Source of the DNA: Chitinophaga filiformis
GTDB taxonomy: Bacteria > Bacteroidota > Bacteroidia > Chitinophagales > Chitinophagaceae
Direction: 5' to 3'
Length of the DNA: 64,000 nucleotides
Assembly (NCBI RefSeq): GCF_023100805.1
Contig: NZ_CP095855.1
Span: forward strand, 7,233,001-7,297,000
Below the pieces are notes generated by a model. The model saw nothing but the letters and a program-made list of their open reading frames with translations. It was not told the origin of the DNA and made no database searches. Below are positions 18,300 through 26,173 of the stretch, one piece after another. Each line of letters begins with the position of its first letter. The first letter of the stretch is position 1. The position numbers and the translations under genes are program-made.

Positions 18300-19202
18300 A
18301 TGCAACAAATTGCTGTCATCGGCGCCGGTACCATGGGAAATGGTATTGCGCATGTATTTGCACAGAACGGTTTTAAAGTCAACCTCATTGATGTATCAGG
18401 GCCTGCACTGGAACGTGCCCTGCAGACCATCGAAAAGAATCTCGACAGGCAACTGGCTAAAGGGTCTATCACAGAAGACCTTAAACACCAGACCTTACAA
18501 AACATTAGCACCTTCACCGATTTGCCTGCAGGCGTAAAAACTGCTGAACTGGTAGTGGAAGCGGCCACCGAAAATGTTGATCTGAAACTGAAGATCTTCC
18601 GGGAACTGGATATGCATACGTCTCCAGAAGCCATACTGGCTACCAATACCTCTTCTATTTCCATCACCCGGATCGCAGCCATCACACAAAGGGCGGGCAA
18701 AGTCATCGGCATGCACTTTATGAACCCTGTACCGGTGATGAAACTGGTAGAGATCATAAATGGTTATGCTACTGAGCAGACTGTTACCGCAGCTATCGTG
18801 ACACTGTCTGAGCAGCTTGGTAAAGTACCCTGTGTAGTGAACGATTATCCCGGCTTTATTGCCAACCGCATCCTGATGCCGATGATCAATGAGGCTATCT
18901 ATTCATTATATGAAGGTGTGGCTGGCGTAACAGAGATAGACACTGTAATGAAACTTGGTATGGCGCATCCGATGGGGCCATTGCAGCTGGCAGATTTCAT
19001 CGGCCTGGATGTATGCCTTTCCATCATGCGCGTACTGCATGACGGTTTCGGCAATCCGAAATATGCCCCTTGCCCCCTGCTGGTGAATATGGTCACCGCA
19101 GGTTACCTGGGCGTTAAAAGCGGCGAAGGATTTTACAGGTATGAGAAGGGAAGCAAAGACCTGTCAGTCAGCGAAAGATTTGCGAAAGCAGTTAATATTT
19201 AA
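18300..19202 (+). CDS. hbd: 3-hydroxybutyryl-CoA dehydrogenase
   Basis: NAD(P)-dependent oxidation of 3-hydroxyacyl-CoA, or reduction of acetoacetyl-CoA, in the cytosol. 300 residues, single-function length. GAGTMGNGIA at 8-17 is the Rossmann loop; VVEAATENVDLKLKIF, ATNTSSISIT, GMHFMNPVPVMKLVE (catalytic His) and the C-terminal domain with FIANRILMPMINEAI, MKLGMAHPMGPLQLADFIGLD are all present. Placed 36 bases after the previous gene; might share its transcript. With gcdH it could belong to an acyl-CoA catabolic network. Confidence 0.93.
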   Translation: MQQIAVIGAGTMGNGIAHVFAQNGFKVNLIDVSGPALERALQTIEKNLDRQLAKGSITEDLKHQTLQNISTFTDLPAGVKTAELVVEAATENVDLKLKIFRELDMHTSPEAILATNTSSISITRIAAITQRAGKVIGMHFMNPVPVMKLVEIINGYATEQTVTAAIVTLSEQLGKVPCVVNDYPGFIANRILMPMINEAIYSLYEGVAGVTEIDTVMKLGMAHPMGPLQLADFIGLDVCLSIMRVLHDGFGNPKYAPCPLLVNMVTAGYLGVKSGEGFYRYEKGSKDLSVSERFAKAVNI

Positions 19203-19207
19203 ACACC

Positions 19208-19258
19208 AGGGGTCAGGAATCACTCACAACAATTCCTGACTCCTGATCATATCTTTTT
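19208..19258 (+). terminator. Probable terminator after hbd
   Basis: A 13-bp stem with one wobble pair (19208-19220 with 19232-19244), then GATCATATC and TTTTTT. The T tract lies about ten bases off the stem, so efficiency is uncertain. Overlaps the end of the converging yigZ gene. Confidence 0.5.
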
Positions 19259-19843
19259 TATCTCCAGCCCCCTGATATCATTCAGCTTTAACAATGTTAA
19301 CTCCTGCACAGCTTTGGGAATGCCTATTTCCATTTCACAAAACAACTGCAGTTCCTGCATATATATCGTACAATTCTGCTGTTTCAGCACAGTCATGATC
19401 TCATTCATGATAGTATAGTCAAAGCTCAGGCGATATTTTGCCTCTACATTTTTCTGTACCACCGGAATAAGCTGTAACACCATGGCGGTAGACATTTTAT
19501 AGGCGTTGATCAGTCCCGGTGCACCCAGCAGCGTGCCCCCGAAATAACGCACTACCACCACCAGCACGTCCGTCAGTTGTTTACTGTCTATCTGTCCCAG
19601 AATGGGCTTACCGGCAGTGCCGGAAGGCTCCCCATCATCATTAGCCCTGAACTGCAATCCGTCTGTACCCAGGCGGTATGCAAAACAATGATGCGTAGCT
19701 TTGGGATGCTCTTTCTTCACTTCCTGCAGACAATCTTTTACCTGATCTACCGTTTTTACAGGCCAGGCATATGCCAGGAATTTGCTGCCCCTGTCTTTGA
19801 ATTCTGCGGTTGCTGTTTTCTCTATAGTAAAATAAACTTCCAT
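19247..19843 (-). CDS. yigZ: YigZ/IMPACT family protein
   Basis: 199 residues of the conserved UPF0029/IMPACT family, in eukaryotes linked to translation control through GCN1; bacterial role unclear. Family blocks: EFKDRGSKFLAYAWPV, HPKATHHCFAYRLG, NDDGEPSGTAGKPIL, VVVVRYFGGTLLGAPGLINAY. The C-terminal ferredoxin-like DUF1949 part follows. The frame opens at 19882, but the ATG at 19843 lies just 4 bases past the previous stop and gives the standard N-terminus. Last gene of a ribD - unknown - yigZ operon. Confidence 0.9.
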   Translation of the reverse strand: MEVYFTIEKTATAEFKDRGSKFLAYAWPVKTVDQVKDCLQEVKKEHPKATHHCFAYRLGTDGLQFRANDDGEPSGTAGKPILGQIDSKQLTDVLVVVVRYFGGTLLGAPGLINAYKMSTAMVLQLIPVVQKNVEAKYRLSFDYTIMNEIMTVLKQQNCTIYMQELQLFCEMEIGIPKAVQELTLLKLNDIRGLEIKKI

Positions 19844-19847
19844 GCTG

Positions 19848-21350
19848 TTATTGTTTGCCGGTGGTATCGGCCTCCGGCTCATAAATGATCAGCAGCATAT
19901 TATTCTGCTTCAGATCGGTTTTTATTGTCACATATTTTCTCAATGCACCAGCTACTATCCTCATAACAGCGGTATTCGGGGGAATACTGCCAAGGTTATC
20001 CGCCAACATGATCAGCTTGTTCTCACCTTCCTGCAGGTTTACCTTCAGCTGCTGCCGCTGCCTTTTCACCGGGAAACCTGTCACTACTTCCAGTCCGTTC
20101 ATCCGTATGGAAATACTATCACCATCTTCTGCTGCATCATCCCATAACTCCAGTGTTACATCGGCTTGCTGTACATGGATCTTTTCCAACACGCTCGTCT
20201 GCCGTTCTGTAATACGCTTGTCATTGACAGGTTTAAGCAAAGTGGCCCTGACACTGTCCTTTACAGGATGACCGGCGCCAGGACCGGCAATACGCTTCAT
20301 ATCTGTTCCGGCAACGGGTGGCTGTCGGCTATCTGCCACCGTTTTCATCTTTCCGTACGTGCTGTCCTTCACAGGCCATTTATTATTCTTTTCTGCCGGT
20401 GTATTTGCTATCCCTGTTTTCACAGTATCCCTGAGGGCTTTGCGCGGCAACCGGTTCAGCTGCGCCACAAGAAAGGTAGCATACAAATTTGATCTGTCCC
20501 TGAAGTCAAACATGTATGCACCCGTGGTCGTCTTTACTTTAAAGGCGCCGGTATTCGGTGGCAGGCGACCATAGTTATCGGCAAACATTGTTACAATATT
20601 GATACCGCTATCCAGCGGCAATTGTAAGGTCCTTCCCGTTTCACTGATAAATGACCTATCCAGCAATTGCTTACCATTCAGCAAAAGGGTGACGGTATCC
20701 CTGTCAATTGCATCCTCATCTCTGATGGACAAGGGTACAATGGAATCGTACACATCCACTTTATCATAGATCCCAAAGTAGATGGAGTCCGCTTCGGGAT
20801 GTAAGATCCGGTGTATATCCCTGTGTTGCCAGGGGGTATTGTTCTGCTTTTTCAGTACAATGTCTTTACGTGAAAGCAATTCCCGCAGCAGGTCTTTCAT
20901 ATAGGCATACATTTCATCGTCTGCATATAGTCCCTGCATGAATAGCTCATATGAATTGATCCACATGCGTTGCAGTCCTAACTCCGGTGTGCCTTTCGCC
21001 TGGTAGTTCAATGTACCGTTCAGATAAAGCATCCAGGCGCCCAGGTGAAATGGTGTCTCCTCTACCGGATATTTTGCCCGGCCAATGCCCAACTGGTAAT
21101 CATTCTTTTTTGCCAGTAATACTTCATAAGTACCTGAAAAAGGAGAATAGATCACTTTCAGTTGCGCCGGGTATAGCATATCCCTTTCAGGCTTGCCTAT
21201 CTGTAATTGCAGCTTAATACCACTTGTGGTAGGCCATGGTTTGTACTCCATTGTCCAGGTACCTACCCATTTGTCCGTCTGAGCATATGAAGTCAGTATA
21301 CAACAACGGCAAATTATCAATATGCATACAAAACGCGGCAGGAAATTCAT
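19848..21350 (-). CDS. Secreted protein with an internal repeat, unknown function
   Basis: 500 residues, signal peptide ending TSYAQ at 23-24. I recognise no named family for the N-terminal 200 residues, which include GTWTMEYKPWP and a lipocalin-like run of strands. A beta module of about 65 residues occurs twice, at 219-285 and 411-480: (V/I)xLLxNGxxL...N(I/L)VMxADNxGxxPPNT, separated by a Lys/Thr/Pro-rich linker. The repeats resemble small lectin or adhesin beta-sandwiches. It overlaps the ribD stop by one base (TAATG), implying coupled translation with ribD, an odd partner for a secreted protein. Confidence 0.75.
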   Translation of the reverse strand: MNFLPRFVCILIICRCCILTSYAQTDKWVGTWTMEYKPWPTTSGIKLQLQIGKPERDMLYPAQLKVIYSPFSGTYEVLLAKKNDYQLGIGRAKYPVEETPFHLGAWMLYLNGTLNYQAKGTPELGLQRMWINSYELFMQGLYADDEMYAYMKDLLRELLSRKDIVLKKQNNTPWQHRDIHRILHPEADSIYFGIYDKVDVYDSIVPLSIRDEDAIDRDTVTLLLNGKQLLDRSFISETGRTLQLPLDSGINIVTMFADNYGRLPPNTGAFKVKTTTGAYMFDFRDRSNLYATFLVAQLNRLPRKALRDTVKTGIANTPAEKNNKWPVKDSTYGKMKTVADSRQPPVAGTDMKRIAGPGAGHPVKDSVRATLLKPVNDKRITERQTSVLEKIHVQQADVTLELWDDAAEDGDSISIRMNGLEVVTGFPVKRQRQQLKVNLQEGENKLIMLADNLGSIPPNTAVMRIVAGALRKYVTIKTDLKQNNMLLIIYEPEADTTGKQ

Positions 21351-22408
21351 TATACCCTTCCCTCCTTTCTGTTACGATAATACAATATCCTGTCGCCATC
21401 CAGCAAGGTCTCTCCGGTTAATAAGCTGGGTGGCAATACCGGCGACTGCACGCCATCCGGCAATGAATGACTGCCAATGATAACACGGGCTTCATCCCAA
21501 AGCCCCGCTTCGATAAATGCATTCAATACATAAGGCCCGCCTTCCACCAATACGCTTAATATGCGTCTTTCATGCAAGAGCCGCATTAACTGCGGAAGAA
21601 GCGGCTGTTCAAAATCGGCGGTAACCGTTTCCGTTACCCCTTCCTGAGTAGCTGCTTCAGCTGTGATAAAGAGTGTGGGGGCAGCCCCACTCCATAAATG
21701 GTAGTGACGGGGCGTTTTCAGCGTACGGTCTATCACTATCCTGACAGGGTCTTTACCTGTCCAGTAACGGTTATTCAATCGGGGATTGTCTGCCACGGCC
21801 GTATTGGTACCTACCAGTATGCCCATTTCTTCACTGCGCCAACGATGAACAAGCCTGTCGGTCAGGGAGTTTGAAATACGCAGTGGCGATCCGTCTGCAG
21901 CAGCCATATACCCTGCTGCGCTTTGTGCCCACTTCAGTATAATATAAGGGCGCTGCTGCTCATGAAAAGTAAAAAACCGCTCATTCAGCTGCCGGCAGGC
22001 GGCCTCCAGTACATGCGTCCTCACCGTGATACCGGCATCCTCCAGTATAGCGATGCCCCGGCCTGACACCTGGGAGAAGGTATCCACACATCCTATCACC
22101 ACGGTTCCTATCTTCCGGGCAACGATCAGTTCTGCACAGGGGGGCGTTTTGCCATAATGTGCGCAGGGTTCCAGGCTGACGTACATGGTAGCATGAGGGA
22201 TCAGCGCCTGATCTTCCGGCCTGACGGATCTGACACAGTTCACCTCCGCATGCGCATGACCATACAACTGGTGATAACCCTCGCCAATAATACGGCCCTC
22301 ATGCACCAACACAGCGCCTACCATAGGATTGGGCGCTACATTCCCTGCCCCCAGCTTCGCCAGTTGCAGGCACCGTCGCATATAAAATTCATCCAGGGAG
22401 CTGTCCAT
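21350..22408 (-). CDS. ribD: Bifunctional riboflavin deaminase/reductase
   Basis: Second and third steps of riboflavin synthesis: deaminates the pyrimidine produced by GTP cyclohydrolase II, then reduces the ribose side chain with NADPH. 352 residues. Deaminase domain 1-150 with zinc ligands in HAE (53-55) and PCAHYGKTPPC (Cys82, Cys91). Reductase domain from about 150, with ILKWAQSAAGYMA, GTNTAVADNPRLNNR, LVEGGPYVLNAFIEAGL. No FMN riboswitch is visible in the 86-bp space to the divergent prmC. Confidence 0.94.
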   Translation of the reverse strand: MDSSLDEFYMRRCLQLAKLGAGNVAPNPMVGAVLVHEGRIIGEGYHQLYGHAHAEVNCVRSVRPEDQALIPHATMYVSLEPCAHYGKTPPCAELIVARKIGTVVIGCVDTFSQVSGRGIAILEDAGITVRTHVLEAACRQLNERFFTFHEQQRPYIILKWAQSAAGYMAAADGSPLRISNSLTDRLVHRWRSEEMGILVGTNTAVADNPRLNNRYWTGKDPVRIVIDRTLKTPRHYHLWSGAAPTLFITAEAATQEGVTETVTADFEQPLLPQLMRLLHERRILSVLVEGGPYVLNAFIEAGLWDEARVIIGSHSLPDGVQSPVLPPSLLTGETLLDGDRILYYRNRKEGRV

Positions 22409-22425
22409 GATAGCGTCTGATATTA

Positions 22426-22433
22426 TACTTTTG
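22426..22433 (+). promoter_or_regulatory. prmC -7 box TACTTTTG
   Basis: Exact TAnnTTTG match. It predicts a roughly 55-nt prmC leader that contains two adjacent hairpins. Confidence 0.5.
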
Positions 22434-22452
22434 TGTGCAAAAATATCGTTTC

Positions 22453-22489
22453 AGCAGGGATTTTCCCTGCTGCGTACATTTTTATACGC
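22453..22489 (+). promoter_or_regulatory. Two stacked hairpins in the prmC leader
   Basis: AGCAGGG (22453-22459) pairs with CCCTGCT (22465-22471) over a 5-base loop; GCGTA (22472-22476) pairs with TACGC (22485-22489) over an 8-base loop. They abut each other and end five bases before the prmC ATG, so they could mask the ribosome site. Confidence 0.45.
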
Positions 22490-22494
22490 TCCAT

Positions 22495-23352
22495 ATGACA
22501 ATACAGGCCGCCTTTACACAGCTCATCACCTCACTGATACCGGTTCACGACCAGCGGGAAGCCGCCAATATCGCGCATATTGTGATGGAGCATGTGACGG
22601 GCCTGTCAAAGATGGACAGGATCGTTTATAAGGACAGGGAACTGACAGCAGGGCAAGCCACGCAATTGCAGCAAGCCCTTGCCGCATTGCTGGAACATCA
22701 GCCGGTGCAATATGTTACCGGCAGCAGCTGGTTCTACGGCATGGAACTGCAGGTAAACGCCAATGTGCTCATTCCCCGCCCCGAAACGGAAGAACTGGTA
22801 GAATGGATCGTGCAGGATGTGCGTAACAGTAAGCTGCCTCAGCGCAGGATATTGGACATAGGCACCGGCAGCGGCGCCATTCCCCTGGCCATTAAAAAAG
22901 AACTGCCCACCGCCACCGTCTGGGCCCTGGATGTCAGTTCAGGGGCCCTGGAAACAGCCCGCGGCAATGCGCAGCAGCAAAAGCTGGATGTTCATTTTGA
23001 GCAAATGGATATTCTTGATACCAATGCATCACAGTCACTACCGATGTTTGATATTATTGTTAGCAATCCTCCCTATATATGCCAGCGGGAAAGTACAGAT
23101 ATGCAGGAACAGGTAGTGGCTTATGAGCCCTCAATCGCCTTGTTTGTTCCCGATGATGATGCTTTGTTGTTCTACAGGCAGATCGGCTTACTGGCAAAAG
23201 AGAAGTTGCATCCGGGCGGGGCGCTGTATTTTGAGATCAATGAGGCGTTTGGGGAAGAGACAGCAGGCTTGTTACGTGCACAGGGGTATATGAATGTGGA
23301 AGTGAGGAAGGATCTGTTTGGAAAGGACAGGATGGTGAAGGCTTTACTATAA
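22495..23352 (+). CDS. prmC: Release factor glutamine methyltransferase
   Basis: Methylates the Gln of the GGQ motif in release factors RF1/RF2 using SAM. 285 residues from the ATG at 22495. N-terminal helical RF-binding domain, then the linker PVQYVTGSSWFYGMELQVNANVLIPRPETEELVEW, SAM motif ILDIGTGSGAIPLAIK, and the catalytic NPPY in IVSNPPYICQRE. The frame reaches back to 22435, but the promoter box at 22426 and family length support the inner start. Converges with exbD; divergent from ribD. Confidence 0.93.
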   Translation: MTIQAAFTQLITSLIPVHDQREAANIAHIVMEHVTGLSKMDRIVYKDRELTAGQATQLQQALAALLEHQPVQYVTGSSWFYGMELQVNANVLIPRPETEELVEWIVQDVRNSKLPQRRILDIGTGSGAIPLAIKKELPTATVWALDVSSGALETARGNAQQQKLDVHFEQMDILDTNASQSLPMFDIIVSNPPYICQRESTDMQEQVVAYEPSIALFVPDDDALLFYRQIGLLAKEKLHPGGALYFEINEAFGEETAGLLRAQGYMNVEVRKDLFGKDRMVKALL

Positions 23353-23356
23353 AGAG

Positions 23357-23403
23357 GATCGCGGCGCTATATAACAGTTGAAATGTTATTTAGCACCGCG
23401 ATC
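23357..23403. terminator. Bidirectional terminator, prmC / exbD
   Basis: Outer 13-base arms GATCGCGGCGCTA / TAGCACCGCGATC with one mismatch, and an inner ATAACA / TGTTAT stem. It lies in the 68-bp space between converging genes, with short T-rich runs on either side. Confidence 0.7.
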
Positions 23404-23420
23404 TGTGTATTTAAGATATA

Positions 23421-23831
23421 TTATCCTTTACTCTGTGGATTAGCTGTAGCCAGCACCACCTTTGCACCTATTTCACGGGCAACCTCCATTACTTTCACCA
23501 CATCTTCTACAGGCACTGTCTTCTCCGCATTGATCACAATAGTAGGATCGACGGTTTCACGTCCTATAGCAGGTATCAGCATCTGTTTCAGGCTTTCAAA
23601 AGGCACTTTGTTGGTACCTACGAAGAATTCCCTTTTATCATTGATACTGATCACCACTGTCTGTTTAGCTTTGGTATTGCTTTTGGCTTTAGGCAACGTC
23701 AGTTTGATCACGTTGGGATTAGCCAGTGTGGATACGATCAGGAAGAACAGCAGGAGAATGAACAGGATATCATTCAATGCCCCGTTGTGCAATTCCAGAT
23801 GCCGTTTATTTCTTCTATTGCGTAAGTTCAT
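23421..23831 (-). CDS. exbD: ExbD/TolR biopolymer transport protein
   Basis: 136-residue partner of the ExbB proton channel; uses proton motive force to energise TonB-dependent uptake or Tol function. Short basic N-terminus (NLRNRRNKRHLEL), one membrane helix about 19-40 beginning with the conserved Asn-Asp (ALNDILFILLLFFLIVST; the Asp is the proton-pathway residue), then a periplasmic ExbD domain with VVISINDKREFFVG and VVINAEKTVPVEDVVKVMEVARE. It starts 27 bases after exbB. No TonB gene is next to the pair. Confidence 0.92.
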   Translation of the reverse strand: MNLRNRRNKRHLELHNGALNDILFILLLFFLIVSTLANPNVIKLTLPKAKSNTKAKQTVVISINDKREFFVGTNKVPFESLKQMLIPAIGRETVDPTIVINAEKTVPVEDVVKVMEVAREIGAKVVLATANPQSKG

Positions 23832-23858
23832 ATTTTACAATTACGAATTATCAATGAA

Positions 23859-24575
23859 TTATCTCGTTGGTTCTTGCAAAATATCAATGAACTCTGCTGA
23901 AGCGCCTTCCATTTTATTAATAACCTTGTCTATCTGTGCATTCAGGAAGCTGTAACCGATGTAGGCCACCAACCCGATGATCAGCCCCGTAGCGGAAGTG
24001 ATCATTTTTACATAAATACCACCGGCGATCGTTCCCAGTGTGATATCAGACGTGATAGAGATGTTGAAAAAGGTCTGGATCATACCTGCAATGGTACCGA
24101 GGAATCCGAACATAGGTGCAATACCTGCAATAATGGACAGGATCACTAAGTTCTTTTCCATCTTGTAGATTTCCAGTTTACCTACATTCTCCATAGATTT
24201 TTCGATACTCTCGATCGGTTTGCCGATACGTTGTACCCCCTTATCGATCATACGTGCGATAGGACTGTTGGTGTTCTTCGACAAAGAACGGGCAGCGGAG
24301 ATGTTCCCATTGGAGATGTGATCCCTGATCATGGGCATGAAATTATCTTCCAGCTTACCAGCCTTTGAGATAGTAAGGTATCTTTCCACAAAAGCAAAAA
24401 CAGCGATAACGGAAAGTATTCCCAATGGGATCATCAGTACCCCGCCTTTTACCAGCAGATCGAGTAATTTGATGTGCTGATCAGCAGCTGCAACATTTGC
24501 AGCCGCACTGGCAACCGTATCTGCCTTTGGCTGTAATAGAGAATCCTGTAGTAATGTAACGAGTCCTAAGAGCAT
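23859..24575 (-). CDS. exbB: ExbB/TolQ/MotA proton channel family protein
   Basis: 238 residues. N-terminal membrane or signal-like segment, then three further helices: about 42-65 (GGVLMIPLGILSVIAVFAFVERYLTI), about 145-170 (LVILSIIAGIAPMFGFLGTIAGMIQTFF, the channel signature), and about 185-210 (TLGTIAGGIYVKMITSATGLIIGLVAYIGYSF). It forms the pentameric channel with ExbD. The TACTTTTG box 19 bases upstream marks its own promoter. Confidence 0.93.
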   Translation of the reverse strand: MLLGLVTLLQDSLLQPKADTVASAAANVAAADQHIKLLDLLVKGGVLMIPLGILSVIAVFAFVERYLTISKAGKLEDNFMPMIRDHISNGNISAARSLSKNTNSPIARMIDKGVQRIGKPIESIEKSMENVGKLEIYKMEKNLVILSIIAGIAPMFGFLGTIAGMIQTFFNISITSDITLGTIAGGIYVKMITSATGLIIGLVAYIGYSFLNAQIDKVINKMEGASAEFIDILQEPTR

Positions 24576-24594
24576 GAAAAAAATTTTAACCTTG

Positions 24595-24602
24595 CAAAAG
24601 TA
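24595..24602 (-). promoter_or_regulatory. exbBD -7 box TACTTTTG
   Basis: Exact TAnnTTTG match on the minus strand, 19 bases before the exbB ATG. Confidence 0.5.
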
Positions 24603-24695
24603 TTAAATTCAGATGCAACAAGGCCGGAAGATACCAATAATATGGTAAACATTTAACGTATGTTCTGGCAAATTATTGCCAGTCAACCAACTAAA

Positions 24696-25940
24696 TCAGC
24701 TACGTTCTTCCCAAACCTGTGCCAGATGTACAATAGTCTGCACGGCTTTATACATGTCCTGGATGCTTACATACTCGTATTTACTATGCAGGGCCATTTC
24801 TCCGGTGAAGATATTCGGACAGGGTAATCCCATAAAAGAGAGCCGGGAACCATCCGTTCCGCCCCTGATAATCAGTCTTAAAGGTTCGACACCCGCACGG
24901 CGGATCGCCTCTTCTGCATTGGCGGTTACCTGTGGATGCAGGTCCAGCACCTCTTTCATATTGCGGTATTGCTGGGTGATGGTCAGCGTTGCACTGGCCT
25001 GCGGATAGCGGGCCATGACCATGTTCATGATATTCCGGAGGAAAGCTGCATGTTCCTCCAGCTTTGCGGTAATAAAGTCGCGAAGTATAAAGTCTATCTC
25101 TGCATGTTCCACAATACCCTGCATCCGTACCGGATGAATAAAGCCCTGACGGTCTTCCGTTGTTTCCGGCGACAGGCCATCTTTCGGGAGGGCGTCTATA
25201 ACCTCACTGGCTATTTTGATTGCGCTTACAAGTTTGTCTTTCGCAGTACCCGGATGTACGCTCACGCCCTGGATAACTATCCTGGCGGCATCGGCAGAAA
25301 AACTTTCCTCTTCCAGCGATCCACGTTCCCCCCCATCCATCGTATAGCCAAACTGTGCGCCCAATCTTTTCATGTCCAGCTTTTCAACACCACGGCCTAC
25401 TTCTTCATCGGGCGTAAAAAGGATACGGATATCGCCGTGTTTGATCTCAGGATGTGTTAGCAGGAAGTGTGCAGCGTCCATGATCTCGGCTACGCCCGCC
25501 TTATCGTCTGCCCCCAGCAGCGTGGAACCGCTGGCGGTAATGATATCATCTCCTTTCTTCGATTGCAGGTAGGGATGTTCGGCCGCCCTGATCACAGTCC
25601 CTTCTTCCGGTAAGGTAATATCGCCCCCATCGTATCGCTCATGGATGATGGGCTTCACGTTAGTGCCGCTGCAATCGCTGGAAGTATCCATATGTGAACA
25701 GAAGCAGATCACCGGCACAGATTTATCCGTATTGCCGGGAATAGTGGCGAAAACATATCCATGCTCGTCCATCACAGCATCTTTAATGCCCATTTCCTGC
25801 AGTTCCTGTACCAGCAGCTTTCCGAGGTCCTTCTGCTTTTCTGTGGAAGGAAAGCTCTTACTCAGCGGATCTGATTGCGTATCGATCTGTACGTAGCGCA
25901 TAAAGCGCTCTGTTACCGTGTATCTATAATTGTTGAACAT
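24696..25940 (-). CDS. pepT: Peptidase T (tripeptide aminopeptidase)
   Basis: Cytosolic dizinc M20 peptidase that removes N-terminal residues from tripeptides. 414 residues, full length. Metal and catalytic sites: CSHMDTSSD (His83, Asp85), GADDKAG (bridging Asp), FTPDEEVGRG (catalytic and ligand Glu), YTMDGGERG, and the C-terminal His in EMALHSKYEYV. The dimerisation insert with VSVHPGTAKDKLV is present. A TACGTTTG box lies four bases before the ATG, suggesting a leaderless message. Confidence 0.95.
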   Translation of the reverse strand: MFNNYRYTVTERFMRYVQIDTQSDPLSKSFPSTEKQKDLGKLLVQELQEMGIKDAVMDEHGYVFATIPGNTDKSVPVICFCSHMDTSSDCSGTNVKPIIHERYDGGDITLPEEGTVIRAAEHPYLQSKKGDDIITASGSTLLGADDKAGVAEIMDAAHFLLTHPEIKHGDIRILFTPDEEVGRGVEKLDMKRLGAQFGYTMDGGERGSLEEESFSADAARIVIQGVSVHPGTAKDKLVSAIKIASEVIDALPKDGLSPETTEDRQGFIHPVRMQGIVEHAEIDFILRDFITAKLEEHAAFLRNIMNMVMARYPQASATLTITQQYRNMKEVLDLHPQVTANAEEAIRRAGVEPLRLIIRGGTDGSRLSFMGLPCPNIFTGEMALHSKYEYVSIQDMYKAVQTIVHLAQVWEERS

Positions 25941-25944
25941 AGTG

Positions 25945-25952
25945 CAAACGTA
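25945..25952 (-). promoter_or_regulatory. pepT -7 box abutting the start codon
   Basis: TACGTTTG on the minus strand is an exact TAnnTTTG match, with only four bases (CACT) between its last G and the pepT ATG, so transcription would start at or next to the ATG. Confidence 0.5.
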
Positions 25953-26060
25953 AGGAATTTAAGATTCCGGGGCATAAGCAACGCATGATTTCTACGCGCG
26001 GCAGAAAAAAACACTGTTTCCCTCTTTGTTTTATTCACAAACAGCATATTTATCTTTATA

Positions 26061-26076
26061 TTCTATTTAAATAGAA
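26061..26076. promoter_or_regulatory. Perfect 16-bp palindrome upstream of metE
   Basis: TTCTATTTAAATAGAA is its own reverse complement, 47 bases upstream of the putative metE -7 box. Size and symmetry fit a dimeric repressor or activator site. Confidence 0.5.
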
Positions 26077-26123
26077 CAAAACACCAAATTAAAATATATT
26101 GTCATTATTTTATTCCATAATAA

Positions 26124-26131
26124 TAAGTTTG
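26124..26131 (+). promoter_or_regulatory. metE -7 box TAAGTTTG
   Basis: Exact TAnnTTTG match; predicted leader of about 40 bases, too short for a riboswitch. No clear -33 box at the usual spacing, consistent with an activated promoter. Confidence 0.5.
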
Positions 26132-26173
26132 CACAGGAAACATGCAGTGTATTATCGTTAAAATCAGAAAAAT

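Noticed and set aside
22409..22494. FMN riboswitch for ribD
   Set aside because: The space to prmC is only 86 bases and the conserved RFN segments are absent.
25941..26173. SAM or cobalamin riboswitch for metE
   Set aside because: The predicted leader is about 40 bases and no conserved riboswitch core is visible.
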